NCBI GenBank assembly: GCA_948099385.1
Contig: CANUEZ040000113.1
Coordinates: forward strand, 5,654,501 to 5,718,500
Source: Fasciola hepatica
Lineage: Eukaryota > Platyhelminthes > Trematoda > Plagiorchiida > Fasciolidae
Direction: 5' to 3'
Length of the DNA stretch: 64,000 nucleotides
This document shows positions 21,601 through 30,400 of the stretch, piece by piece. The notes under the pieces are model-generated. The model made no database searches. It was not told the DNA's origin and saw only the letters and a list, made by a program, of their open reading frames with translations. Every line of letters starts with the position of its first letter. Position 1 is the first letter of the stretch. A program made the translations under genes and the position numbers.

Positions 21601-23881
21601 GAACTATTTGTGGCGTCGGCATGACATCTAGTTGTCTGTGAAGGGTCGAGTGTACGATGCGGCGGTAAGGTCCGTTCTCTTATACGGTTTAGAAACATGG
21701 CCATTAAGAGCAGAAGTTAGGCGGAGACTGTCAATGTTCGGGCACCGATTTCTCCGTAGCATTGCCCGAATACGGTGCAACACCGTATCAGCAATGCTGA
21801 GGTTCGGCGTAAGGTGTTGGTAACCGGAGGTCAGTCTGAGGTTCAAATACCGAATCTAAACAGATGAGATGGCTGGGACATGTGTTACGCATGTTCATGG
21901 ATAGACTTCCTCGGCGTACGCTGTTCTCTGAGGCAGGTGGTGATTGGAAGGTAGGTCGAGGTGGTTAGTCCATGATATGACAAAAAGGTATGAAAGCCTT
22001 GACCAGTGGACTTGGTCAAGTAGGACATGTTAGACTTCTAGGTTGGGGTCCACGCGACCCACCTACCTAATGGCTGGAGACATTAGGTGATATGGCTAGG
22101 TGTCGCGGTCAGTGTTGTAGTTGCATGCCGACTCTTTCTTTTCATGATGCCCACTTACCGTTTTGATTTTCGGATCATTTTCGCTCGACGGTTCTATTTT
22201 TTCTGTCATTTACTGGACGATGCTGGAAGGTATCAACCGAAACCCGAGCACAGAAGTGCGGGGTTAGGCGTTGTATGAACTGGAATTGAAACTGGTGTAT
22301 AGGGAGATGTCAGCACAGTTGGAAATGTGAGAAACCGAGTCAACAAATTCTTGATGTTCGATCAGTTTAGGGGTGAACTAACGGAAATCGTGGTGTTGGT
22401 GGTTACTCCATCACCTCGCATGCGATGTAATGTAGGACGACCCACACGATATACGCTGGCACAATCAGATGCAGCTATTTCATCTTCAGTATTACCAGGC
22501 ATCCAGGTTTCCTGAAGATGAATGGCTCCGAGGCGAGAGTACTCCCTGATCCACACCGGATTCTCAGGGTGCTAACCTTGTCGGTGATCATATGGGGTGG
22601 GCACATTATATCCGTGGCTTTTTCTCGAGGAATCACTTCCCACCCCGCACGATACTTAAGTGAGCTCTAGATTTTCTTATTTTTCTCTTCCGGTCCATGT
22701 ATCCAAACAGGTCACTTCAGAAGGGGGGTTCTTGCTCATTTCGGTAATTTTGCCTAATATTCTTAGCGAATTAGGCATTACCTTGGTAGCTACGGTAACT
22801 AGGATGAAAGGAAATCAATGGATCCGTAGGCGGTTGTGTGATGTACACTCCGAGTGAGATAGAACAGCACGACCAGATTCAAAGGCCCCACCAGCGTGGT
22901 GGTATTTAGCCTGGCAGTAAACGGGTTTTCTGTCACCCGGTTTGCTGTCAGGTCTGATACATCGTAGCCCTGTGTTTCTTATCAGTCTCATCACCCCTGT
23001 AACTCTGTTTCGTGAATCCTTGTGGAGACGGGTTAATTCGAAGACTGATGAAAACGGGCTGCTCTACCACCGCTGGGGAATATCTCCAGTCTCAATCGGG
23101 TCGCCGTGCAACCCTTTTCTACCAATAACTTGTATGATATGCTATTCTAGCTTCTTTAAGTTAAACTGCAGAATTGGTTCGATGCCCATCAAACATTTGT
23201 TCCCATTCATGAGAATCTTGAACAATCAGTTATTATACAGTCTTATTGTTGGGAATATAATTGAGTCACAGACAAAGTACCCGATATTGAGACCAGCTTT
23301 AACGATCAATTCTTGGCTTCGTTCTAATTCATTTCCAATCACTCGTGCTTGTTCTTTTGCTTCAGGCTATTGATGAGCGCGAACGTCGTCAGCGTCTTCG
23401 ACTGCATCGTCAGATGCGGTTTCGTGATACACATGTGCTTAGTCCTCTAGACCGCCCCACTGAACACTTGGTCGAAGCAACTCGGTCCACGCCTTCTGAC
23501 ACCTGCTCTCCCTCTTGCGCCTTAGGTTCCCGTTCAGAATCGGATTTGAATAATCTTTTTGACACAGATTCAACCACTCCCGGCTTGCGTAGATCAAAGC
23601 GTATCAAAACATTCCGCGTGTTGTGGACCGGAAAAAAACGTAGAAGCGCCCACAAGAAACCATCGGAAGTAACAGCAGCTCCGATGGTCCGTACGGAGGA
23701 TTCTGTGACATCGAATCTGTCTAATACAACTGCAGATCCGTCGATCAATACCACTATCAACTCCGGCGTACACACCAATGCTCATCTGTTCAGTCCGATG
23801 TCTTTCGAAATCCCTTCATCTTCCTCAAACATCCCAGCTGTTACCGTCGCTTCTGATGTTGTATCTGATATTCTTCCGTGA
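2431..23881 (+). CDS. C2H2 zinc-finger protein, multi-exon, 5' end missing
   Basis: Spliced gene read as exons 2431-2577, 7592-7730, about 11920-12140, 12255-12361, 12540-13014 and 23366-23881 (stop). Zinc-finger geometry is visible in the joined product: CNLC...HMMQH (C-x2-C-x12-H-x3-H), C-x4-C-x12-H-x4-H, CRTC (incomplete), CSFC...H, CPLC...HLTSNH (C-x2-C-x12-H-x4-H), and a C-terminal CEFC...HRVMC finger that is C2HC. Fingers are spaced by Ser/Thr/Asn-rich linkers, and the last exon has a basic stretch (RRSKRIK, GKKRR) that could be a nuclear localisation signal. This suggests a nuclear nucleic-acid-binding protein; the target is unknown and I recognise no ortholog. No initiator exon was found upstream, so the gene probably starts outside the window. 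The 10-kb last intron holds a full RTE LINE and a DNA transposon. The third exon's 5' boundary is uncertain. Confidence 0.72.
4335..4625 (-). repeat. SINE-like insertion with B box and hammerhead motif
   Basis: Interrupts the CR1 relic between its EN/linker and RT parts, in the same orientation. Reverse complement has a B-box match, GGGTTCAAAGCC (4463-4474), followed 20 nt later by the hammerhead-like motif. Order and spacing resemble the schistosome Sm-alpha SINE. Outer boundaries are approximate. Confidence 0.5.
4400..4442 (-). ncRNA. Hammerhead-ribozyme-like motif (type I, minimal), probably inactive
   Basis: On the - strand: stem I CACCA/TGGTG (4442-4438 with 4404-4400), the core CTGATGAG, stem II GCT/AGC closing an 8-nt loop, GAAA, a one-pair stem III (C-G) with loop TCGA, then the cleavage triplet. 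All conserved core positions match the hammerhead consensus except the triplet, which is GCC instead of GUC, so the essential A15.1-U16.1 pair is lost. I infer a decayed ribozyme. Confidence 0.55.
6136..6566 (+). mobile_element. Solo LTR (431 bp)
   Basis: Begins TGTAAC and ends GTTACA, a perfect 6-bp terminal inverted repeat of the TG...CA type. A TATA box (CATATATAAA, about 6479) and a downstream AATACA poly(A)-like signal (about 6528) give it + orientation. It is GC-rich compared with its flanks. No primer-binding site, gag or pol lies beside it. The flanking bases (CATAT and GTTTG) do not match, so the target duplication is absent or mutated. Confidence 0.5.
6567..7591. other. Zinc-finger intron, nothing recognised
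   Basis: Unique-looking intron sequence with a short GT-rich stretch near 6660. No coding or repeat family seen. Confidence 0.4.
7592..7730 (+). CDS. Zinc-finger gene exon with one and a half fingers
   Basis: The acceptor is TTTTTTGTAG and the donor is G|GTCAGT, leaving phase 1. It enters in phase 0, matching the previous exon. It encodes a finger C-x4-C-x12-H-x4-H, then the CRTCGRHF start of a further finger whose histidines must come from a later exon. Confidence 0.65.
8325..8590 (-). repeat. tRNA-headed SINE, family A
   Basis: Reverse complement contains B box GGTTCGAATCC (8514-8524), then the body shared with copies at 9915, 24465, 56190 and 59164 (TTACTTTGGTGGTAG, later GACCTATTG...GTGGTTCTC, TGCAGTGGG). 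Upstream, GACCGGCAGAGG is A-box-like. Confidence 0.6.
8640..8930 (+). mobile_element. RTE endonuclease fragment
   Basis: The frame PTDCNSPEAENEFYHDL, then VARDFDAQAGALNKAEADL, matches the APTDC...GDFNAQVGKL segment of the RTE endonuclease at 44800, but is much more diverged. Probably the 5' part of the old RTE whose RT starts near 10330, now split by later insertions. Confidence 0.55.
8983..9612 (+). repeat. RTE 5'-UTR-like repeat with (TA)n tail, copy 1
   Basis: About 575 bp closely similar to 29362-29945, ending at the same point (CACAGTCTGAAATCAG) and followed here by a pure TA run (9557-9612). Part of it (AAAGGCTCCGG..., GGCTTGGGCAACCTGACAGTA) aligns with the 5' UTR of the RTE at about 13990-14080. 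It encodes nothing. Confidence 0.6.
9557..9612. repeat. TA microsatellite
   Basis: About 28 uninterrupted TA units at the 3' end of the RTE-derived repeat. Confidence 0.95.
9915..10115 (+). repeat. SINE family A, body without tRNA head
   Basis: Aligns with the body of the SINE at 24540-24735 (GTTACCACACC...ACCTATTG...GCGGTTCTCTAC...GCGCAGTGGGCC) and ends in an A-rich tail (GTGTGTAAAAAAGG). The head is lost. Confidence 0.55.
10330..11540 (+). mobile_element. Old RTE LINE fragment (RT domain)
   Basis: Pieces in order: RLKRLAEHFEGQFNW, GPPSEAEI, then SHGNQAVFR-like and YVFTLRQILEHRHTFH-like frames, LDLKAASN (AFDSVD equivalent), GVRQGSPFS and LDLGYA (YADD region). All frames are broken. Same clade as the two long copies but a different, older subfamily. 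Confidence 0.55.
11920..12140 (+). CDS. Zinc-finger gene Ser/Thr-rich linker exon (5' boundary uncertain)
   Basis: The 3' end is a strong CCG|GTGAGT donor. The next exon must start in phase 0, which forces the frame ending ...WESSVP; that frame is open from 11910, after a TAG at 11907. It is rich in Ser, Thr and His, like the other linkers. Acceptor AG at 11918 fits the phase 1 left by the preceding exon but has a poor pyrimidine tract. A longer Arg-rich frame (11795-12140) would start with a finger-like spacing but ends in the wrong phase. A 34-bp micro-intron 11876-11909 is another possibility. Confidence 0.4.
12255..12361 (+). CDS. Zinc-finger gene exon with CSFC finger
   Basis: An in-frame TAG sits exactly at the acceptor (ATCTAG|T), so the exon must begin here. 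It encodes C-x2-C-x12-H (CSFCPFEH...FLFH) and ends at GA|GTGAGT in phase 2, which fits the next exon. Confidence 0.6.
12540..13014 (+). CDS. Zinc-finger gene exon with CPLC and CEFC fingers
   Basis: The acceptor is CTCTTCCAG and the donor is ACAG|GTAAGC. The phase-2 join creates a codon directly before CPLCPRNC, giving a canonical finger ending HLTSNH. A long low-complexity Ser/Thr/Asn/Ala linker follows, then CEFCGRTF...HRVMC (C2HC). Confidence 0.7.
13270..13345 (-). repeat. tRNA-like sequence, degenerate
   Basis: Reverse complement has an A-box match, TAGCCAAGCTGGTAGAGC, and a T-arm-like perfect 5-bp stem GCCGG/CCGGC, but its loop is 6 nt and the anticodon arm does not pair. A tRNA pseudogene or SINE head rather than a working tRNA. 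Confidence 0.4.
14165..15046 (+). pseudogene. RTE element 1, endonuclease part (frame broken)
   Basis: Apurinic-like endonuclease (EEP fold): SFNVRTLMQPGQ, CCISETLIQDS (catalytic Glu region), VISAYALTDC, VVLAGDFNTQVDKLG (GDFN motif). Stops where a 35-bp deletion (near 15044, compared with the second copy) shifts the frame; the missing segment precedes the IDHITVSYRW block. APTD is changed to ALTD. Confidence 0.8.
15050..17399 (+). pseudogene. RTE element 1, reverse transcriptase part (long open frame)
   Basis: Uninterrupted for about 780 codons. RT motifs: QAGFRPGRGYIDQIFTLRR, LFIDLKGAFDSVDR (motif A Asp), GVRQGCPLSPFLFN, LDYADDIVCL (motif C). The C-terminal domain has LLYGCETWSLRAEDIRRLQ, RLRWLGHVLHM and GWGPKDL. 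The usual TGA after SNQND is TGG here, adding a 16-residue tail. The frame is offset from the endonuclease part, so the full protein cannot be made from this copy. Confidence 0.82.
17556..17850 (-). repeat. Interspersed repeat of unknown class, split by RTE element 1
   Basis: Reverse complement aligns with + strand 36930-37180 (ACAAACATATTCATGC, GCAGTTCATCAACTC). The rest of the same repeat lies on the other side of the LINE (about 13680-13735), aligning with 37185-37230. Confidence 0.55.
18185..19559 (-). mobile_element. DNA transposon with ~330-bp terminal inverted repeats
   Basis: 18185-18510 and 19222-19559 are imperfect reverse complements along their whole length. The ends read CCATCAA...TTGATGG, and the shared blocks include AGCCAAAGCCCGCAATTC and GCATCAAGAAATCTTG. 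Each arm holds three CTTTAGCC units that look like subterminal binding repeats. The 710-bp centre carries a transposase fragment on the - strand. Arm length and plan resemble Tc1/mariner IR/DR elements, but a TA duplication is seen only at the right edge, so the superfamily is not settled. Confidence 0.65.
18526..18912 (-). pseudogene. Truncated transposase N-terminus
   Basis: 128 codons from ATG. After a short hydrophobic start come DRRRIIKLKSGDDLKDVAKHL (helix-turn-helix-like) and FVRHLCDVVDQNPTSTLRQL, the pattern of an HTH DNA-binding domain in Tc1/IS630-like transposases. The frame ends at the inner edge of the left arm, so the DDE catalytic domain is absent. It could be transactivated only by an intact relative. 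Confidence 0.5.
19590..20880 (-). mobile_element. CR1-like LINE fragment (RT), second copy
   Basis: On the - strand: VANLWSILPDLINQCSKN, AIALIPKMGSSKFRFSESF, later FIKYADDVIFI (YADD) near 20040, and a thumb piece NYLDLIKYLGVI. Multiple frameshifts, no endonuclease seen. It abuts the DNA transposon. Confidence 0.55.
21190..22110 (+). mobile_element. RTE LINE fragment (RT to C-terminus)
   Basis: Frames matching RTE RT: LPFLFRFVVELILEVAL, LPDLEYADDIVLLSEDL (intact YADD), GMRFAPSKCKVLL, then LLYGLETWPLRAE and RWLGHVLRM-like segments. 5'-truncated and frame-broken; more diverged than the two long copies. Confidence 0.65.
22260..22640 (-). mobile_element. Possible LINE endonuclease scrap
   Basis: A - strand frame with HLQETWMPGNTEDEIAAS, YRVGRPT and RGDGVTT resembles the ETW...YR.DR...GGGV stretch of CR1/Jockey-type endonucleases. 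Short and unsupported by neighbouring motifs. Confidence 0.3.
22641..23365. other. Zinc-finger intron, nothing recognised
   Basis: No repeat or coding signal that I can support before the terminal exon's acceptor. Confidence 0.4.
23366..23881 (+). CDS. Zinc-finger gene terminal exon
   Basis: Starts after TTTTGCTTCAG in phase 0, matching the previous exon, and reads 171 codons to TGA. It opens with a charged, Arg/Glu-rich segment (DERERRQRLRLHRQ), carries basic clusters (RRSKRIK, GKKRR), and ends in a Ser/Thr-rich tail. No further finger is visible. Confidence 0.65.
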   Translation, partial: AIDERERRQRLRLHRQMRFRDTHVLSPLDRPTEHLVEATRSTPSDTCSPSCALGSRSESDLNNLFDTDSTTPGLRRSKRIKTFRVLWTGKKRRSAHKKPSEVTAAPMVRTEDSVTSNLSNTTADPSINTTINSGVHTNAHLFSPMSFEIPSSSSNIPAVTVASDVVSDILP

Positions 23882-24464
23882 GTTTCTCCACTGTTCTCTC
23901 ACATCCGACTGATTGTACACATTGATGATTTCAACCAGAGTCTTTCAACCAGATTCCTACTATACTTTCGTTGTCTGAATCATTGGCTCATCTATTTCTG
24001 TTGCTTGTATTTACTGTTTGTTTGTTCTTTATTGTTGTTGTTGTACCGTGAGTAGTCCGGAACATTGGGATATGTTACGCTTGAATACACTGATCTCTCT
24101 GCACCAAATCACCATTACCAGATTTTCTCCCATCTTTTTACTCATCAATATAAGGTTTTCTCTAATTGAACTTCTATTCTGCATCGTTTACTTTGTATGT
24201 TTGGCCGCGGATTGCATTTTTTGTGAAAAAATTCGAACTAAGCGACAGTTTCAGTGTGATTCCACATTTGACATGGCCTTTGTTCGGAACGAGTGTGCTT
24301 ATCGAACGACCGGCTATGATCAAGCTATACGTAGACAAAAAAGCAACAGTTCGATGGCTTTTCAATGGAATATACACACCCAAGGTTAATAAAATGTCAG
24401 AAGATCGTCTAATTTCTCGATGAATTTGTAGTTATGTAAAAATGAAACTATAACCAGTGGAACG

Positions 24465-24735
24465 CATGCTAGTGGTGGACGAGTGGTTTGGAATGTTTGA
24501 TTATCAGCTCGGAGTTCCGAGGTTCGAGTCCCAGCCATCACCGATTACTTTGGTGGTAGGTAGTAATCCACTCATCCGGCCTGCCACCACACCTGACCTA
24601 TTGCGACCTTTTGTGGTTCTCTACCACTTCAATTTTCAGGATCTGATTGCCGTGTATCCCTAATTGTGCAGTGGGTGTTTTGGGCCATGGGGTATGCCCT
24701 TCCCGGTACACTCGTACCCAGGCATTTAATAAAAG
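24465..24735 (+). repeat. tRNA-headed SINE, family A, most complete copy
   Basis: Starts with a tRNA-like head: A-box-like TGGTGGACGAGTGG (24473-24486) and perfect B box GGTTCGAGTCC (24521-24531). The body (CACACCTGACCTATTGCGACC...GTGGTTCTCTACC...GTGCAGTGGG) is shared with four other copies. It ends ATTTAATAAAAG. The T stem does not pair fully, so this is not a tRNA gene. Confidence 0.7.
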
Positions 24736-25590
24736 ATTGGTTTTATTTCGGCTGGTTAGCTACCAAACTGGACCTATGAGACTCTCATGTGGTCCTCTAC
24801 TCTTGAATCTTAAAGTCCATGGTTTTTATTTTCCATAATAGTGCATTGGACACCGTAATAATCAGCTTGCCATTTCGGCTACGTTTGTGCTTATCCATGG
24901 AATGAAAATTTACCACTTTGATACTGCTTGGTGATCGAATCTGGTGAACCTCACGCAATAAGTTAAGCATACCAGAAAGCTTGAGTTTTGTTTTTGTTCT
25001 GTGTTTTGATGTCTGTTATAGAATGATATAACATACACTTTTTCTTGTTCCACCTGTTCCACCCTGGAAATTGAAAAACGCATCGACTGAGTCCTTTTTA
25101 GGACTATCGAAATGGTGTGTGATTCCTCGAATCAAGTCTTGAAATCTAGGTTCTAAGTGGTCTCTTCTTTTCCGTTGTTCCCATGTGTCGTCGTTTATTC
25201 AAACGCAGTGCACAGCATTTCTAACGGCCACGGTTCTTTCATGGCCTTCAAAACACTTATCTCTTCGATATTCGGTAATCAATAATCTTTCTTTCCATTT
25301 GGAGCTTGACTCCACGGCTTCTCTTCTGTGAAATGCTTCGATTCGACTGTTGATCGATAGAAGTGGAGCCTCATCGTCCGATGTGCCTTTTTTGACCGGA
25401 TCTTGAGTAAGGCTATCTCACCTTTAAGCCACAAGAATTGGTTCATCTCCCGACAGTCGTTTCACTATCCCTCTTCTAGTTTATTTATTTTTCGTCTCTG
25501 GTTCTACAGTTTCCCTCCTCAGAGCGACCAGTCACTCAGACCCGGTTTCTGTCTGCTCTAACTGGAAAATTTTCAACAGCCCCACTCGAT
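24736..25590. other. Intergenic, nothing recognised
   Basis: Between the zinc-finger stop/SINE and the next LINE relic. T-rich, no coding signal. Confidence 0.4.
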
Positions 25591-26780
25591 AACGTTGATG
25601 ATCACCAGTCGTTTATTAAATTTTTTTCTGTATCGTTGTGTGGCGGGTTGTGGTCTTACTCGTCCCGTTGTGAGACCCTGGATTTCTGATGACTTTCGGC
25701 GTCTTCGAGACATATACCCGTCGATCCCGGTTGGCAGCGAGCACAACGATACACGCGTCCCCTCAGTGGATATCGCAAAGGCTGGTGGTTGCAATGTGCA
25801 TCTGAGAAGGAATATGCGGCAGCCACGGGTAACTCACGCAAGCTGTTCCACCTCTTCTGTGTCACCGGTTAGTTAGAGTGAAAGGATCTGAGAATTCGAC
25901 GGTTCACCTCTCTGTATACGCCTCGTGGTATGTTCCACAAGGTGATCAATAGCCTAGGACGTCACAACGCGACTGATCACGGTAATCTTCCCGCAGTCTT
26001 ATTTGCAGATCGCGGGATTCAGTCTGTTAGAGGACTACCTATTTTTCTACTACGTTCGAAATTGTGAGTATGTTCTTCTTTGACGGGGTAATCGATTGTT
26101 GTCTTCGTCTTCAGTAGGGGTTCACACAGTGGCAATAGGGGTATAAGCCTTATCCCAATAACGGTGAAGCTACTTGCGCCTGTCGTACGTCGCAGGTTGT
26201 ACCTTACACATGATGAGCAGAGTCATGAGAATTAGACTGGGTTTCTTGCCGTTCCTGGGTTATTCTATCAAATCTTCATCCTCCGATAGCAGCTTGAGAA
26301 CCGCCAGAGACCCACGATAGTCGTGTTACTGGACATTCGTGCAGTCTTAGACTCTGTCGATGTGGCTGCACTGTGGAACTGTTTGTTCAGAAGTGGGGTA
26401 CCTGAGAAGTGTGTCGATCCTCAAAAAATTGTATCGCCATACTTCAGGTCGGGTATATGGCCAGCCTTCATCGTCTCCAGCATGACAAAGTTGTCCTGTC
26501 ATTTGTTTTGGACATTGACACAGAGGAGTACTTTGTCTGTTCGCCTAGTCGGTGGGGCTGAATTCCCCTCAGGGCATAGTTCTTGACGTAGAATACGCCA
26601 CTGATATCGTATTGCTGGGTAGTAACGCACAGGCAACGCACCACGTTCTGAACCACTTGGCGATAGAGATGTCCATATATGGTGTGTGGTTTGCTCTACC
26701 TTAGTGCGAAGTACCCTTACAAGACTGACAATAGCATGTGTCCGATGTTATTATTTACAATAGGCAGCCAGTAAGCAACT
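25590..26780 (+). mobile_element. RTE LINE fragment (linker and RT)
   Basis: Frames: VRPWISDDFRRLRD, EYAAATGNSRKLFHLF (equivalent of EIAAASGNSQRLFKL in element 1), LLDIRAVLDSVDVAALWN (AFDSVD region) and a broken YADD region. 5'- and 3'-truncated, many stops. It sits just upstream of the first recognised QTRT1 exon. Confidence 0.6.
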
Positions 26781-27146
26781 CGGGAGCTACATTGCAAGTG
26801 GGTTTTGTGTTGAGGAGGAGATCAGTTCACGAATGGCGAAAGCCATTCTGGATGATAAATGAGGTTCGATTGAGCAATTTCTTTTCGCAGCGGTAGTATC
26901 GTTCTGCTGACCCTTCCAGTTAGCCTCGAGAATTGGATCCGCACTCACATTTTGCCGTCCCCTTTTCAAAGTCATGGTCGCTTTCGATTTTTCCAGATGA
27001 GCTTTTTATTTATGAGAAACATTGAAGAAATGGGAGAAGTTATTCGCTTGTTCTTTTATTTCAAGAGTCACTATTTCCAGTTTGTCATCCTAAAATATTC
27101 TGACTTATTACTGGTGACACAAATTCTCTTTCAATCTGCACACCAG
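26781..27146. other. Upstream of the first QTRT1 exon found
   Basis: Holds the acceptor tract for the exon at 27147. I see no convincing initiator exon or promoter element here. Confidence 0.35.
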
Positions 27147-27431
27147 TCGGCCGTACGAGAAGCTGCCTCTCCGTTACTCACAGCTCGTGCGAGCCCGGCA
27201 TTAACATTCGAGCTATTGGCCCAGTGTCCAACTACCCGAGCTCGTCGTGGTCAAATCTGGCTTCCACATTGTCCAGGCGGGCCGGTCGAGACGCCCGTGT
27301 TCATGCCGGTCGGCACACAGGGTGCCATGAAAGGTGTCACAGTAGCTCAGTTGGAGGCGTTAGATTGTCGCATTTTGTTGGGTAATACGTATCATCTCGG
27401 CCATAGACCGGGTCCGGAAATTATGCGCAAG
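27147..27431 (+). CDS. QTRT1: QTRT1 exon: N-terminal part of the TGT barrel
   Basis: The acceptor is CACACCAG and the donor is AAG|GTGAGT, phase 0 out. It covers the [11 protein letters not shown] and GNTYHLG blocks and ends at PEIMRK. Confidence 0.85.
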
Positions 27432-30400
27432 GTGAGTGCACGCAAGTGCCATTCGGTCCCAATTGGCATCCTCGTTTGATTTCTCGATCTCTCAAAACCG
27501 TTAGGTCAATTGCATCTTTTTCACCCTCTAATTGAGTGAACCCAAACACGGGCGGCCTCACCTTAGCCGTCTGCAAATTGCACATATTTTGCGTAACAGA
27601 AGGTGGCCACTTCTTTTTAAGGAATTAAAATTTTGCTTGTTCGGGTTATCTGTTTTCACATTCGAAGTGAATTACTTCCAACAGAGCAAACCCCATAATA
27701 CGAAGGTGTATTGTAAGAACGTTTTGGTTCAACATACGCGTCACGTCAGTTCAGTGTTTCTTTCAAGATTGAACGTACGCAGATTGGAAAAACCAAAAGG
27801 TAGAGAGTGATCTGCAGTTGAAAAAGGCTATTTCCTTTCAGTAGTGGTCGAACGGTCATCGCAGTTAACTTCAAAACCTTCTGTTGCGGGTTCGAACCCT
27901 TGTTCCGCTGCCGGTCACTCCCTGATTGATAGCCTCTAATTGGGCGCGACCTTCTTCCTGAACTGTTGTGCTATTATTACATGATATGAAAAAACAAAAA
28001 AGGATATTGAGTGTTTAAAATGGGATTCGAATATGCGCACACGTGAACAATACCCATGCTGTATGGTGTCGCGTGCGCCCTCACGGATGAGCAACGAGAC
28101 CACGCCATCCATTTGTAAGGCGTCCAAGGTCCTTGAGGTTGAAATATTGTAACGTTGAGGTAAACTGGGGACTTGTCGAAATACTATGAACCACAATTCA
28201 CATCTAAATTGGTCGGGAAGTTTTTCAGTCACTATATATAGAAGTTTGTCTCGCTTAGGATGACGGTGTGTTCAAACTTCTTTGGTGAGTGGTCGGGGTG
28301 GTGGTGGTCAAAGGACATTTATCTGGTCCTTTTCAGGACCACAACAGCCTGGTTTTTTTTCTTATTTTAGTTTTTTGTTATTCATTAGCTAATCGGAGAA
28401 TATCGTGAAAACTATGCACATTCGATTAGCTAACATGACACGGGTGAAGTTCCATATCTTTATAGATGTAGTCTTCTTGTGGCCAGTTTTTTTTCATTCG
28501 TGTGGCACCGTTTATCCCAGTTCGGCCAACGCAGCATTTGTCCTGGTCTCTGCATTTAACCTTGGGCACGAAACATTCGTTATCTTCGGTTTTGATATGA
28601 GTTTTTTAATGGTTACATTACGTAATTGAACGATTATGATCTCTTGATTTTGGAGAACTGTTTCATATGTGTTTTTTGATGATGTTATCATCATCGCGAC
28701 CGACCCTTTCCTGTCAGTTCAATCTGGTGCACATGTTTTCTCTTTTTTTAGAATATATAGCAATAAATGTAGCTACTTTTGTACGGAAAATATAAGCCTC
28801 GTTTGACAGGCTCATATTCGGGCATTCTCATTTCAAAATGAGTCACTGTTTCATTGTTCGTTACAACCGAAGCAGCACAAAGAAACGTGTTCGCACCGGG
28901 CCTTGCGCAGGCCAACAGTGGGCCAGCGACGGACCATCCATTGGCAAGACGACGGGTAGTGTTACAAGACCCCGACCGGGTAGTCTAGACCAAAAGAAAA
29001 AAGCGCTGATTCCCTTACTCTTTATTTTCTTTCAATCTACTTAGTTTCCCGACTAGCCACAAAACTTGCTACGCTTTTCTCAGAGTTCATTACTTCTACA
29101 AAACTACTGCCCAAAGTTACCCTACAAGCATCTTTACGCAGTTGGAAGTCGGATTAAAGTTTCCTATTGGAAAAGTTCAACTGACTTTTATGACAATGGA
29201 TATATTTTTTATTGAATGACCCATCGCATCAACGGGTCATATGCTGCTTGGGAAAGCATGAGGTTCAGAATATGCTCAACGCCATGGAATATATGGAATA
29301 TTAACAAAGATAATGATGGATGCAAGCTATTTGTCGCTTCCAAAGTGCCTCATTATGGTTCCGCGGGGAGGAGTATCTCAGGCTCCAAGGTGGTCACTGG
29401 CCCTGAACGCCTCCCGAAATGCTCCCAAATGATCGTGCGGCTGCCACAGTCTGCTGAGGAAGTCCTGTTCACTGCATTCCCTTGTTGGAGGTGTTCCCAC
29501 TGATGTAGCAGGACGAAAGCGAATGCCCGGCGCTCTCCACCGGGTTAGCTGACCGATAGTCAGTCTAGGGGAAATGTCTGAAACCTGATTCCAAACCAAC
29601 TACGGGTGGCGTATGAAGCGTACAACGGTATGCTCACCGGCATCTGTGGCGAAGGTGGGTGTACTGGGTACCCCGGATGACTAGCCTCATCCGAAGGGCG
29701 TATGAACTGAGTCACCGGGCCGCAGTGGTTTACTGACTCCACGCTTCTTTCCACTGCTATGTGGGTTGAACTCTGGATAGTTTAAGGCTCCGGTTGGGGA
29801 CCTCGAGGAAAACCACTTACTTTGGCTTGGGCAACCTGTTAGTATTGCGCCCGCAAAAGAATCATGGGATCGGACTCGGTTTACCCCTTCCTCCCCGATT
29901 GTACCATGTTTTGTTTGTCACACAGTCTGAAATCAGACGGATGTGAAGATGTAATATATTATATAACAGAGTTGTTGTCTGAGACACCTTTTCGTTTCAA
30001 CGCACGTGAGCTGCAAATCGCATCCGTGCATACAACGTTTATTCAATAAATTTTCTCTTTAATAAATGATCAGCAATCGGTTCCCTGTACAGTTAACATT
30101 TTAACCGCTTTCCTTGATGTTTTCTTCACAAACAGGCAGGTGGACTCCACAAATTCATGGCTTGGCCACGCGCTATCCTCACCGATTCGGGCGGATTTCA
30201 AATGGTCTCACTCAGTGATTTGTCCTCCGTCACCGAAGAAGGCGTTCATTTCACTTCTCCACACAATTCGACAGAAATGCTGCTAACACCGGAAGAATCG
30301 GTCGGCCATTTGCAAGCCACTCTCGGAGCAGATATTGTCATGCAGCTAGATCACGTGGTTCATGTGCTGACCGAATCAGATACCATGAAAGATGCTATGC

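Noticed and set aside
26952..27146. In-frame extension of the first QTRT1 exon to an upstream ATG at 26952
   Set aside because: The extension is Phe/Tyr-rich, unlike any TGT N-terminus, and a good CAG acceptor lies at 27145.
27840..27920. A working tRNA gene
   Set aside because: The B box is good but the T stem has two mismatches and the acceptor stem does not pair; read as a SINE head.
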